Translations under genes and position numbers: made by a program
DNA from: Candidatus Nitrosopelagicus sp.
GTDB taxonomy: Archaea > Thermoproteota > Nitrososphaeria > Nitrososphaerales > Nitrosopumilaceae
DNA length: 64,000 nucleotides
Reading direction: 5' to 3'
Assembly: GCA_028345195.1 (NCBI GenBank)
Contig: JAOMCX010000001.1
Coordinates: 105,411 to 169,410 of the forward strand
Part shown: positions 15,690 to 24,465 of the stretch, in pieces
Layout: each line of letters begins with the position of its first letter
Numbering within the stretch: position 1 is the stretch's first letter
The notes under the pieces: model-generated
The model's database searches: none
What the model was told of the DNA's origin: nothing
What the model saw: the letters and a program-made list of their open reading frames with translations, nothing else

Positions 15690-16337
15690 GTGGAAATAAC
15701 TGTAGATCAAATGTATCAAATTGAAAATAAAGGTCATGATATGGGATTTTTAAAAAAATTTATGATGGAAAATGCAGGAGCTGTTGCTGTAAGAAGATTA
15801 ATCGAAAAAATTGGTAATGTAGATTCAAAAAATATTTTAATTTTTGTTGGAATGGGAAATAATGGTGGCGACGGTCAAGTTATGGCTAGACATCTTGCAG
15901 GTCACAATGCAAACGTAACTGTAATTCTACTTGGAACTCCTGATAAAATTAAAACTGAAGAAAGTAGTTGGAATTGGTCATTACTTGAAAAAATGCCTTC
16001 TGTTAAACTAATCACAGGTAATTCTACAAACTTTGATTTTAAACCAGATATTATAATTGATGGAATTCTAGGTACAGGAATTACTGGTGATATAAGAGAG
16101 CCTTATGCCTCTGCAATCAATTTCATTAATCACACTGATTGTTACAAATTTGCAGTTGATGTTCCATCTGGAATGGATCCTCAGACCGGTGAAACTGCTT
16201 CACTTTTTACAAAATGTGACATGACTGTAACTTTTCATAAAATGAAACAAGGAATTCCAAAAAGAAAGGATTTGACTGGAGAATTATTTGCTGAAAAGAT
16301 AGGAATTCCGCCTGAAGCGGAGATAGATGTTTTGTGA
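15690..16337 (+). CDS. nnrE: NAD(P)H-hydrate epimerase
   Basis: About 215 residues of the YjeF_N fold: MGNNGGDGQVMARHL (about residues 54-69) is the phosphate/nucleotide loop, followed by IIDGILGTGITG and VDVPSGMDPQTG. It epimerises damaged NADHX/NADPHX for repair. I start it at the GTG at 15690, which gives MEITVDQMYQIE and lies about 26 bases after a TATA-like TCTTTATTGA. The upstream TTG at 15651 would precede that promoter. It overlaps the next gene by 4 bases. Confidence 0.88.
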   Translation: MEITVDQMYQIENKGHDMGFLKKFMMENAGAVAVRRLIEKIGNVDSKNILIFVGMGNNGGDGQVMARHLAGHNANVTVILLGTPDKIKTEESSWNWSLLEKMPSVKLITGNSTNFDFKPDIIIDGILGTGITGDIREPYASAINFINHTDCYKFAVDVPSGMDPQTGETASLFTKCDMTVTFHKMKQGIPKRKDLTGELFAEKIGIPPEAEIDVL

Positions 16338-16945
16338 TAGTCCATCAAATTCCAGTAGGGCCAATGCAAAATTTTTGTTATATTGCAGAAGATGAATCTA
16401 CACACGAAGCAATTGTAATTGATCCATCTTGGGATTTAGACAAAATTATTTCTATAGTTGATGAACAAAACCTTCAACCAAAATACATTGTAAATACACA
16501 TTGGCATGATGATCATACACGAGGAAATGAGGAATTAGCAAAAATGTTGAGTGTAAAAATTATACAACATGAAGCATCAACTTTGCAAAATGATATGACT
16601 GTGAAAAATGGTGATTCGATCAAATTTGGATGCTCAGAACTTGTCGTGTATCATACACCTGGTCATTCTAAAGATAGTATTTGTCTTGTAGGTGATGGAA
16701 AAATATTTTCAGGTGATACTCTCTTTGTTGGAAATTGTGGAAGAATTGATCTTCCTGGAGGTAGTGCAAATGAACTTTATCACAGTTTATTTGATGTACT
16801 TCACACATTGGATGATAATCTTGTATTGTATCCTGGTCATGATTATGGTGGGGCTGTAACATCCACTATTGGAAATGAAAAAACTACAAATCCTGTAATG
16901 CAAAAGATGAATGAAGATTCTTTTGTAGATAGAATGGGTGGATAA
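16334..16945 (+). CDS. Metallo-beta-lactamase fold hydrolase (glyoxalase II-like)
   Basis: A 203-residue hydrolase starting with GTG. The metal site HWHDDHTRG (about residues 56-64), the later His in HTPGHSKDS, the Asp in FSGDTLF and the last His in YPGHDYGG make a complete two-metal centre. The length and FVGNCGRIDLPGG segment resemble glyoxalase II or persulfide dioxygenase-type proteins. The substrate is not determined. It overlaps nnrE by 4 bases and the CobT-like gene by 8. Confidence 0.88.
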   Translation: MIVHQIPVGPMQNFCYIAEDESTHEAIVIDPSWDLDKIISIVDEQNLQPKYIVNTHWHDDHTRGNEELAKMLSVKIIQHEASTLQNDMTVKNGDSIKFGCSELVVYHTPGHSKDSICLVGDGKIFSGDTLFVGNCGRIDLPGGSANELYHSLFDVLHTLDDNLVLYPGHDYGGAVTSTIGNEKTTNPVMQKMNEDSFVDRMGG

Positions 16946-18002
16946 TGTGTCAATTACATGCCACGGAGATGTGGATAATGCAAAAAAAATTATTCAAGAT
17001 CTTTCAAAAAAACGATTCACTTTCGGTTTAGTTGCATCATATAGTGAAACCTGTGAAATTCCTGGAATTACTATTGCAGGTGCTGATAAGGAATTTCTAA
17101 AATTTACTGCACCTGCAGATTCTGAATATATTGAATATGGAAAGTGTATCTGTATACCTGGAATTCCTATTTCCCCTGATGGAAAACCTACTCCTGCACT
17201 ATTGACTCGTGTTTCATTAAATGCTGCAAAAATTCCACATTTTGTTGTAAACGCTGGAAGTAAAGTTGCTCCCTCATTATGTTATTTTGATGCTGATATA
17301 CTTCCAGGGAAAAATATTTCTGAATCTCCTGCAATGTCTATTCAACAAGTAAAATCTGCAATTGAATATGGAAAAAACCTAGGTAAAATCATGTCACAAA
17401 ATACTGATTGTCTTGTAATCGGTGAGTGTATTCCTGGTGGAACTACCACTGCACTAACAGTTTTGCGAGCATTTGGATTGAAATGTAATGTTAGCTCTAG
17501 CATGCAGAATAATCCTTTAGATCTAAAAAATAAAATTGTGTCAGATGCACTAAAGCGAAAAAAATCTGATGATCCACTTGAAATAATTGCAAATTTTGGT
17601 GATCCGATGATGCCAGTTTGTGCAGGTATGTTGTCATCTGCATCAAAACATTGTCATGTAATATTGGCAGGTGGTACACAGATGCTTGCTGTACTACAAC
17701 TTGCAAAATACATTGGTTATGATGCAAAAAACTCTGCGATTGGATGTACTTCTTACATAGTTGATGACTCTCAAGCAAAATTTCTTGAAACTTTAGAAAA
17801 AATTGATACTCTTGCTGTACTTTCATGTGATCCTTGTTTACATAATTCTCAACATTTTGGATTTCGTTCTTATGCAGATGGTTTTGTTAAAGAAGGAGCA
17901 GGAGCCGGCGGTGCTATAATTGCATCTTTACTCAAAACAGAAAATTCCATTGAACAACTATTTTCTTTGTTTGAGCAAGAATACAAAAGAATCTCTACTT
18001 GA
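16938..18002 (+). CDS. CobT-like nicotinate-nucleotide phosphoribosyltransferase family protein (TIGR00303/UPF0284)
   Basis: A 354-residue protein. Features of the archaeal CobT-like family are the early TFGLVASYSETCEIPGITIAG, GECIPGGTTTALTVLRAFG (about residues 157-175) and the C-terminal GAGAGGAIIASLL. It is expected to activate the lower ligand of cobalamin, in line with B12 synthesis in ammonia-oxidising archaea. The start is a GTG overlapping the previous gene; a second GTG three codons later is possible. It converges on glmS with an 8-base overlap. Confidence 0.85.
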   Translation: MDNVSITCHGDVDNAKKIIQDLSKKRFTFGLVASYSETCEIPGITIAGADKEFLKFTAPADSEYIEYGKCICIPGIPISPDGKPTPALLTRVSLNAAKIPHFVVNAGSKVAPSLCYFDADILPGKNISESPAMSIQQVKSAIEYGKNLGKIMSQNTDCLVIGECIPGGTTTALTVLRAFGLKCNVSSSMQNNPLDLKNKIVSDALKRKKSDDPLEIIANFGDPMMPVCAGMLSSASKHCHVILAGGTQMLAVLQLAKYIGYDAKNSAIGCTSYIVDDSQAKFLETLEKIDTLAVLSCDPCLHNSQHFGFRSYADGFVKEGAGAGGAIIASLLKTENSIEQLFSLFEQEYKRIST

Positions 18003-19752
18003 CAGTAACTGATTTTGCTAAATTTCTAGGATAGTCTGGATCTGTATCTTTTTCCAAAGCTGAATAGTATGTTAGTAATTGTATTGGAATAATCTCTGAA
18101 ATTGGATATAGAATTTCATTAATTTTTGGGATTTTTATCCAATAATCATAAACGTCACTTTCAATATCTGAGACTCCAATAATCTTTGCTCCACGAGCTT
18201 TAATCTCTCGTGCACTTGTTAGTGTGTCAGTATATGTTGAATCCTTTGGATTAATGACAATTACAAAAACGTCTGTATCCATTAATGCAAGAGGTCCATG
18301 TTTTAATTCTCCACCTGGTATTCCTTCTGCATGAATGTATGTCAATTCTTTTAATTTTAATGCTGATTCTATTGCAATTGGATAGTTTATTCCTCTGCCC
18401 AAAATGTAAACATCTGATACTTCTTTCAATTCTTTTGCAATTTCTTGAATTTTGGCTGGATTTTCTAGAATTCCTGAAATTGATTTTGAAAACTCTTCAA
18501 AATTTATTGTAATATTTTCATTTAATTTCTGTACGATTTTGTATAATACTAGTAATTGTGCAGTAAAGCTCTTTGTTGCAGCAACTCCAATTTCTGGTCC
18601 ACAATTCATTCCTAATACAACATCTCCTTTGCGTGTAAGTGATGATGTTAGCAAATTAACAATAGAAATAATTTTACAGTTACTTTTTTTTGCAATTCTT
18701 ACTGCTTCTAAAACATCAGCACTTTCTCCACTTTGAGATATTGCAATTAAAACTGAATCTTCTTCAATTGTTTCTGGTGCAAATTGAAGCTCACTTGCTA
18801 TAATTGGTTCTGATTTTATCTTTACATATTTTGATAAGATTTGTTTTGCAATTAATGCTGAATTGTAACTAGTTCCACTTCCGGTAATGTAGATATTTTT
18901 TGCATTTTTTATGTATTTGACTGCTTCATCTATGCCTTCTACTGTTCTTTCTCCTGCTTTAAAGATCAGTTCTGGTTGTTCATAAATTTCTTTTAATGTG
19001 AAATGTGCATAATCACCTTTGTATGCATCTCCAAACTCTTTAGAAACTTTTGTAATTTCATGTTTAACTTTTTCACCATTAAAATCTAATATTTCAAATT
19101 CTTTATTCTCTAAAATTACAAAATTTCCACTTTTCATGTAAATCGCATTATCTGTATATTCGATGAATCCTAGAACATCGCTTGATAAGAAAATATTTTC
19201 TTGTCCAACTCCAATTATTAATGGTTCATGAAATCTGGCTGCTGCAAGTTGACCATTTTCAAACATTGCTACAAATGCATAATGGCCTTTTATTTCAGAA
19301 ACTGTTTTCATGATTGTATCTTTAACATTTTTTGTAGATTCATAATTTTTTTGAAGCAAGTTTGCAATTATTTCACTATCTGTCTCACTTTTGAAATTAT
19401 ATCCGTCATCCTCTAATTGTTTTTTTAGTTCTTCAAAATTTTCTATTATTCCATTATGCACTATTGCAATTTTTCCAGAATTACTTGGATGTGGGTGTGC
19501 ATTAAGATCTGTAACTTTTCCATGAGTGGCCCATCTAGTATGACCTATGCCTATTTTACCTGGTAATGTGTCTAGTTGAAATTTAGAATTTACCTCGGTT
19601 ACTTTACCAATTCCTTTTTTTAATTCAATATGATTTTCTGATTCTGTTGCAACTCCTACGCTATCATATCCTCTATACTCCATTCTTTTCAATCCCTTTA
19701 CAATAATTGGAGCTGCAATTTCATTTCCAGAAAAGCCGATAATTGAACACAT
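17995..19752 (-). CDS. glmS: Glutamine-fructose-6-phosphate aminotransferase (isomerising)
   Basis: 585 residues. The mature N-terminal Cys2 nucleophile (MCSIIGFSG) begins the glutaminase domain (1 to ~220, with GHTRWATHG). Two SIS isomerase domains follow (ITGSGTSYNSAL and ISQSGESADVLEA, then ILGRGINYPIAIESALKLKE with the C-terminal LAKSVTVK). It makes glucosamine-6-phosphate for UDP-GlcNAc and hence surface glycans. A monocistronic-looking gene convergent with the CobT-like gene. Confidence 0.96.
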   Translation of the reverse strand: MCSIIGFSGNEIAAPIIVKGLKRMEYRGYDSVGVATESENHIELKKGIGKVTEVNSKFQLDTLPGKIGIGHTRWATHGKVTDLNAHPHPSNSGKIAIVHNGIIENFEELKKQLEDDGYNFKSETDSEIIANLLQKNYESTKNVKDTIMKTVSEIKGHYAFVAMFENGQLAAARFHEPLIIGVGQENIFLSSDVLGFIEYTDNAIYMKSGNFVILENKEFEILDFNGEKVKHEITKVSKEFGDAYKGDYAHFTLKEIYEQPELIFKAGERTVEGIDEAVKYIKNAKNIYITGSGTSYNSALIAKQILSKYVKIKSEPIIASELQFAPETIEEDSVLIAISQSGESADVLEAVRIAKKSNCKIISIVNLLTSSLTRKGDVVLGMNCGPEIGVAATKSFTAQLLVLYKIVQKLNENITINFEEFSKSISGILENPAKIQEIAKELKEVSDVYILGRGINYPIAIESALKLKELTYIHAEGIPGGELKHGPLALMDTDVFVIVINPKDSTYTDTLTSAREIKARGAKIIGVSDIESDVYDYWIKIPKINEILYPISEIIPIQLLTYYSALEKDTDPDYPRNLAKSVTVK

Positions 19753-19799
19753 TGCATTATGTTTGAAAATAGGGGTATTTACTACTAATGCTACTTTGA

Positions 19800-20468
19800 T
19801 TAGTCTTTTTTAGAATCTTCTTTTGCTTCAGCAACAGGTTCTTCTTTTGCTTCAGCAACAGGTTCTTCTTTTGCTTCAGCAACAGGTTCTACTTTTGCTT
19901 CAGCAACAGGTTCTGTTGCAACTTCTATATTTTCTGTCTCAGGACTTCCTAAGTCTGATGTTACTTCTGGTTCTGATAAGATCTTGTTAAAAATTGATTC
20001 AGGTGTTAATTTGATGCTGTCTTCTTCTTCAACTTTAACCACATATGATGGTCTATTGATAATTCTATCTCCAATTAAAATATGTCCGTGCGATATTGCT
20101 TGTCTTGCTTGGTATGGTGTCTTAAAGAAAAACTTCTTGAAAACAATTGTCTGTAATCTTCTTGCCAATAAATTTTCAATTTCTAAGTTTAGAACATCGT
20201 CTAATGTTGCAGTCTTCTCTACAAGTCCTATACGTGATAATGAATGCATTAGAATTGGTTCTTCCTTTTCTCTAACTTCTTGTCTTACTGCAAGTAATGA
20301 ACGTGCTTGATGTCTTAATCTTGATAATTCTGTTCTTGATTTCCAAAGTTCTCTTTTTGTTTTTAGTCCAAAAGTACCTACTGTCTTTAACTCCTCCATT
20401 TTTAATTCAAAATTAAATGGTCTCTTTGGTTTCTTCCAAACTCTTCTGAAATTTTTAGTATCTCCCAT
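19800..20468 (-). CDS. rps4: Small ribosomal subunit protein uS4 with repeated acidic tail
   Basis: 222 residues. The first ~175 are archaeal uS4, with the S4 RNA-binding segment ARQAISHGHILIGDRIINRPSY at about 118-139. Beyond residue ~185 the protein ends in four near-identical octapeptides (EPVAEAKE-like) that the family normally lacks. They are encoded by 24-bp DNA repeats at 19817-19912. It starts 8 bases after rps13 and is co-transcribed with it. The tail is unlikely to be part of the folded ribosomal core. Confidence 0.95.
   Translation of the reverse strand: MGDTKNFRRVWKKPKRPFNFELKMEELKTVGTFGLKTKRELWKSRTELSRLRHQARSLLAVRQEVREKEEPILMHSLSRIGLVEKTATLDDVLNLEIENLLARRLQTIVFKKFFFKTPYQARQAISHGHILIGDRIINRPSYVVKVEEEDSIKLTPESIFNKILSEPEVTSDLGSPETENIEVATEPVAEAKVEPVAEAKEEPVAEAKEEPVAEAKEDSKKD
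19817..19912. repeat. Four 24-bp tandem repeats in the 3' end of rps4
   Basis: Three exact copies (19817-19840, 19841-19864, 19865-19888) and a fourth with one mismatch (19889-19912) encode the Glu-Pro-Val-Ala-Glu-Ala-Lys repeats of uS4. Such perfect tandem copies expand and contract easily, so copy number probably varies between strains. Confidence 0.95.
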
Positions 20469-20475
20469 ATCTCAT

Positions 20476-21072
20476 CTACTCCTTTTTCTCTGCTGCTGCT
20501 GGTTTTGCATCTGCTGCTGGTTTTGCATCTGCTGCTGGTGCTGTACCATCTGCTGCTGGTGCTGCTTCTCCTTCTACTACAGCTCCTCCACCTGCTGGTG
20601 CTCCTGCTCCTCCTTTCGGTAGAACTTTACCACCTTTTGCAACTCCGACTGCGCCTCCTTTACGGCCTGTACATCTTGTACGTTGACCTCTAACTTTTAA
20701 TCCATACATGTGTCTGTAACCTCTCCAACTGAAAAGATTCTTTTCTCTTTCTATATCATTTCTAATGTTAAATGCAATATCTGATGTGACAAAATGTAAA
20801 TCTTCGCCTGTTAGAATATCTTGCCTTCTATTCAAAAACCAGGTTGGAAAATCTGCTGCTTTAGGATTCTCTATAATTTTTTCAATTGAAGATATTTGTT
20901 CAGTAGTAAGATTACCAATTTTTTGGTGTGGAGAAATTTTTAGAACTTGAAGCATCGAATTTGCAAACATATATCCAATTCCTTTAATCTGATTTAGACC
21001 AATTAGCATATTCAATTCTCCATGAATATCGTTTCCCAATATTCTTACCAGATTCTCGTATTGTTCGCTCAA
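20476..21072 (-). CDS. rps13: Small ribosomal subunit protein uS13 with Ala/Pro-rich tail
   Basis: 198 residues. The core is archaeal uS13: [30 protein letters not shown] at the start, then [21 protein letters not shown] at about 118-138. After residue ~150 a low-complexity Gly/Ala/Pro-rich tail ([20 protein letters not shown] type) ends in EKKE. The tail is encoded by short 18-bp repeats (about 20498-20533). It is the first gene of the rps13-rps4 unit. Both proteins carrying repetitive tails is unusual. Confidence 0.95.
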   Translation of the reverse strand: MSEQYENLVRILGNDIHGELNMLIGLNQIKGIGYMFANSMLQVLKISPHQKIGNLTTEQISSIEKIIENPKAADFPTWFLNRRQDILTGEDLHFVTSDIAFNIRNDIEREKNLFSWRGYRHMYGLKVRGQRTRCTGRKGGAVGVAKGGKVLPKGGAGAPAGGGAVVEGEAAPAADGTAPAADAKPAADAKPAAAEKKE

Positions 21073-21179
21073 GTAGCAAGATTTTCTATAGCCCCATTAA
21101 AAACCATGCTCTATTTTGTGCCTATTTCTCAATTATTCTAATCGAATGGTATTATAACTCAAAATGATGAATTTGAATT

Positions 21180-21494
21180 ATGAACGAGTCGGATGAACAT
21201 ACTCAGAAAATTTTAGATGCTGTTTTTGATGAAAATATATCTGAGATCTTAGCTGAAATGGAAACTTCACCGAAAAAGTGTGAATTCTTAACTGAAAAGT
21301 TTGAGATTACTCCTAATGACTTGGATGAAAAATTGTCTTTTCTTATACAACATGAATTTGTTGGAAAAACTGGATCTGATTCTCAAGCTGAATATTCTGT
21401 CGATTCAAAAAAACTGGCAAACTTGATGGAAACTGCACATAATTTTGAAAATGTTGATGCAGGTCTAGCAAAAATGGATGGCTATCTTAACTAA
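21180..21494 (+). CDS. Conserved-looking small acidic protein, possible winged helix
   Basis: A 104-residue protein that I do not recognise by name. The middle (ILAEMETSPKKCEFLTEKFE, then ITPNDLDEKLSFLIQHEFVG) has the helix-turn-helix and wing pattern of a small DNA-binding or ArsR-like domain, and the C-terminus is a helix. A TATA-like ATTATAAC lies about 26 bases before the ATG. It overlaps the convergent membrane protein gene by 8 bases. A regulator role is inferred from the predicted fold only. Confidence 0.6.
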   Translation: MNESDEHTQKILDAVFDENISEILAEMETSPKKCEFLTEKFEITPNDLDEKLSFLIQHEFVGKTGSDSQAEYSVDSKKLANLMETAHNFENVDAGLAKMDGYLN

Positions 21495-21993
21495 ATTTAT
21501 TTTTTCTCTGTTTAATTATCATAAATCCAATTACAGCAACTCCGATCATTCCTAATACGATAACAATAAACCCTGCAATTGAAATTGTAACTCCTGTTGA
21601 ATCTGGCACATGACCAATTCCTCCAACTAATGGTATCTCTTCTGATTCTTCAGTACTAATGATTAATGTGTAAGTTCCTGGACTATCAATCTCAAAATTA
21701 TCTTCAAATGAATTTCTACTAATTGATACATCTCTAATCTCATCTTGAGATGGATCTATAACACTAGCTGAAATATCATATTCTTTTCCTTCTATGGTCT
21801 GAACTGCATAAACACCTTGTGTGTTGATTTCCGGATCTAATTCTGATTTTATTTCTAATTGAGTTAGTGAATCAATTTTTCCTTCTTCTATAACTAAATC
21901 ACCTGTAATCGTTTGAGAACCATAAATTAGTAACATTGCTCCAATTGCTATCATAATTCCAACAATTACCAAATATTTTGTCAAATTTGACAT
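21487..21993 (-). CDS. Membrane-anchored protein with extracytoplasmic beta domain
   Basis: 168 residues: an N-terminal membrane helix (LVIVGIMIAIGAMLLIYGSQ, about 8-27), a beta-rich outer domain of ~105 residues with periodic Thr/Ile/Glu pattern, and a second membrane helix (SIAGFIVIVLGMIGVAVIGF) with a positive end. The layout resembles archaeal emp24/GOLD-like surface proteins, but no signature allows a name. Located upstream of and divergent from the multicopper oxidase. Confidence 0.65.
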   Translation of the reverse strand: MSNLTKYLVIVGIMIAIGAMLLIYGSQTITGDLVIEEGKIDSLTQLEIKSELDPEINTQGVYAVQTIEGKEYDISASVIDPSQDEIRDVSISRNSFEDNFEIDSPGTYTLIISTEESEEIPLVGGIGHVPDSTGVTISIAGFIVIVLGMIGVAVIGFMIIKQRKNKFS

Positions 21994-22045
21994 AAATAAT
22001 TTCTACTTTTCATGGATAAATCTGTATTTGTCATGACTACAAAAT

Positions 22046-22078
22046 TTAGTTATGGCTAAAAAAGTTAGCCTAGGCTAA
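22046..22078. promoter_or_regulatory. Paired palindromic operators, DtxR/MntR-like
   Basis: TTAGCCTAGGCTAA (22065-22078) is a perfect 14-bp palindrome. TTAGTTATGGCTAA (22046-22059) shares its outer half-sites, 19 bp away. They lie just upstream of the TATA box of the multicopper oxidase gene. The sequence resembles DtxR-family operators (TTAGG-TTAGSCTAA type), suggesting metal-dependent repression. The regulator is not in the window. Confidence 0.6.
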
Positions 22079-22080
22079 AT

Positions 22081-22091
22081 TTTATATATAT
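22081..22091 (+). promoter_or_regulatory. TATA box of the multicopper oxidase gene
   Basis: TTTATATATAT is centred about 25 bases before the ATG at 22111, implying a leaderless transcript. It directly follows the palindromic operators, so a bound repressor would block TBP/TFB. Confidence 0.75.
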
Positions 22092-22110
22092 ACTGAATTA
22101 TAGTTCGAAT

Positions 22111-23178
22111 ATGCAAAGTACAATTCAATCTACTAAAATGTTCTATATTCTTATAGGCATAGTAGCTGTTTCAAGTTTGTATTTTGTAGTACCTGGTGTA
22201 ATCGTAGCAGAAGAATCCCCTAGAACTTTTCTCACTCATACAGGGTTGGTTATACAAACAACTGGTGATGTAATTGATCCTATTGGTTATGACGGCGAAG
22301 CCTTGGATTTTGACCCTGATAAATTCATGAAAGAATTTGATTATGGTGAGGTCACTGTTTTAGATGATGGAACTATTCTGCGTGAATACTACATTACTGC
22401 AAGAGATGATCAAATTATGGAAGTATCTCCAGGTGTATTTTACAATGTGTGGACATTCAATGATTCTGTACCTGGACCAACTATTCGTGCAACAGAAGGA
22501 GACTTGGTAAGAATTCATTTCACAAATGAAGGTTCAAAACCACACAGTTTGCATTTCCACGGAATTCACAAAGCAGAGATGGATGGTGTATTTGAAAGCA
22601 TAGGAACTGGTGGTCAATTTACTTATGAATTCTATGCAGAACCTGTAGGTTTACACCTCTATCATTGTCATGTTCATCCGGTTGAGGAACATATCAATCA
22701 TGGTCTTTATGGTGCCTATATTGTAGATCCAAAAGAACCTCGTGAACCTGCTGATGAATTTGTATTTGTTTTGAACGGTTTTGATACTGATTTTGATGGC
22801 GAAAATAATTTCTATGCTGCAAACACCATTCCATTTTATTATCAACATCACCCAATTGAAATTAATGCAAATCAAAACATACGTGCATACGTTGTAAATA
22901 TTTTAGAGTTTGATGCAGTAAATAATTTCCATTTACATGGAACTTTATTCCACCACTATCCTGCTGGCACTGACACTGTACCATCTGGTTATAATGATAT
23001 GCTGACAATGTCTCAAGGTGATAGACAAATTCTAGAGTTTAATTACAAATATCCTGGATTGTACATGTTCCATGCACATAACACAGAATTTTCAGAAAAA
23101 GGTTGGGTCAGTTCATTTCTTGTAAAAGAAAATACTGGTAATTTTGATACACAAGTAGAGTATGATGACATCATCTAA
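22111..23178 (+). CDS. Two-domain multicopper oxidase
   Basis: 355 residues: an N-terminal membrane/signal helix (MFYILIGIVAVSSLYFVVPG) then two cupredoxin domains. Copper-ligand motifs are HSLHFHGIH (about 147-155), HLYHCHVHPVEEH (about 181-193), NNFHLHGTLFHHYP in the second domain and MFHAHNTEFSEKGW at the end. HCH(x)H and HxH patterns support type 1 and trinuclear sites. It is the compact two-domain type abundant in ammonia-oxidising archaea, proposed to act in copper homeostasis or nitrogen oxidation. Its end overlaps the ZIP gene by 17 bases. Confidence 0.9.
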   Translation: MQSTIQSTKMFYILIGIVAVSSLYFVVPGVIVAEESPRTFLTHTGLVIQTTGDVIDPIGYDGEALDFDPDKFMKEFDYGEVTVLDDGTILREYYITARDDQIMEVSPGVFYNVWTFNDSVPGPTIRATEGDLVRIHFTNEGSKPHSLHFHGIHKAEMDGVFESIGTGGQFTYEFYAEPVGLHLYHCHVHPVEEHINHGLYGAYIVDPKEPREPADEFVFVLNGFDTDFDGENNFYAANTIPFYYQHHPIEINANQNIRAYVVNILEFDAVNNFHLHGTLFHHYPAGTDTVPSGYNDMLTMSQGDRQILEFNYKYPGLYMFHAHNTEFSEKGWVSSFLVKENTGNFDTQVEYDDII

Positions 23179-24328
23179 ACCTGTACTTGCAATTAGTGCT
23201 ATTGCACCAATTGTATTATTAATTATTATGATTGCATTTCTTTTAGGTCCTGCATCATCATTTTTACAATTTGGTGTTGTACTTCCTGAAGTATCAATTG
23301 AAAAAATTGAATTTATTGAAAATGAAATACAAGCCACTGTAAGAAACACTGGTCCAATTGATGTGGATGTTGTATTAGCAGATGTGAATGATCGAATTCA
23401 ACCTGCGGCAATAGAACCTGATATTTCATTAAAACGATTTGAGACTGCACTTGTAAGAATTCCTTTTGATTGGAATGAAGGCCAACCTTATGAAATTGGT
23501 GTCACAATTAGTGATGGTACAAGATTTGCTAAGGGAATTGACGCAGCATTTCCTGCACTTGAGCCAAACGTAGACTTGTTTGTATTTTTAGGAATGATTG
23601 GATTTTTGATAGGCGTAGTCCCAATAATGATTGGTCTTTTGTGGTATCCATTTATCAAGAAACTAGGGAAAAACACGTTTAATTTCTTTTTGGCATTCAC
23701 TATGGGGCTGTTAGTATTTCTCGGAATTGACGCAGTAATTGAGGCTAGTGAAATATCTGAGAATCATCTTTCATCAATTTTTAATGGTGAACTTCTAATT
23801 GCAACCGTAGTAATCTTATCATTTTTGGCTTTGTATGGAATAGGTAAACAATTAACCAAAAAAATAGAGTTTTCAAAATTATCTCAAGGATTAGCAATAT
23901 CTCTAATGATTGCTATTGGTATTGGATTTCATAATTTAGGTGAGGGATTGGCTGTAGGTGCGGCTATCGCTCTTGGAGAGGTTGCTTTGAGTACTTTTTT
24001 GATTGTTGGATTTGCTACTCATAATACAACTGAAGGATTGGCAATTGCAGCTCCATTAACTAAATCAAAAGCCAAAATATTCAAAATGATTGGTCTTGGA
24101 CTGATTGCTGGCGTTCCCGCAATTTTTGGATGTTGGGTTGGTGGTTTCTCATTTTCACCGTTATTCACTTTGATTTTTCTTGCAATCGGGGCTGGTGCAA
24201 TTTTCCAAGTTGTATTATCAATTTTCCAATACATGAAAGAGAAATCTGACATATTATCAAATACTTCACTATTTGCAGGAGTATCTGCAGGACTGATTGT
24301 CATGTATTTGACTAGTGTGATAATATAA
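23162..24328 (+). CDS. ZIP-family metal transporter with N-terminal extracytoplasmic domain
   Basis: 388 residues. Residues ~8-28 form a membrane helix and ~35-130 a beta-sandwich-like outer domain (SIEKIEFIENEIQATVRNTG). From ~140 a ZIP transporter begins, with the hallmark GIGFHNLGEGLAVGAAIALG (about 258-277) and the paired HNTTEGLAIAAPL. Divalent metal (Zn, Fe or Cu-related) transport is expected. The N-terminal domain is an addition to the usual eight-helix ZIP. Translationally coupled to the multicopper oxidase and probably under the same operators. Confidence 0.88.
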   Translation: MMTSSKPVLAISAIAPIVLLIIMIAFLLGPASSFLQFGVVLPEVSIEKIEFIENEIQATVRNTGPIDVDVVLADVNDRIQPAAIEPDISLKRFETALVRIPFDWNEGQPYEIGVTISDGTRFAKGIDAAFPALEPNVDLFVFLGMIGFLIGVVPIMIGLLWYPFIKKLGKNTFNFFLAFTMGLLVFLGIDAVIEASEISENHLSSIFNGELLIATVVILSFLALYGIGKQLTKKIEFSKLSQGLAISLMIAIGIGFHNLGEGLAVGAAIALGEVALSTFLIVGFATHNTTEGLAIAAPLTKSKAKIFKMIGLGLIAGVPAIFGCWVGGFSFSPLFTLIFLAIGAGAIFQVVLSIFQYMKEKSDILSNTSLFAGVSAGLIVMYLTSVII

Positions 24329-24465
24329 TCGATAAATTGTACTTGATATCGCCAAAAATCCAATACGTTTTATACTAAATCCATTTTTATGAATAAAAAT
24401 TATCTAGTTTTTGTCAAATTTTTTATCAATAATTAATAAATACCACTTTGCAACAGAAATTTCAA

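Noticed and set aside
20505-20693. Leu-rich forward frame opposite rps13
   Set aside because: It is the antisense reading of the Ala/Pro repeat tail, a composition artefact.
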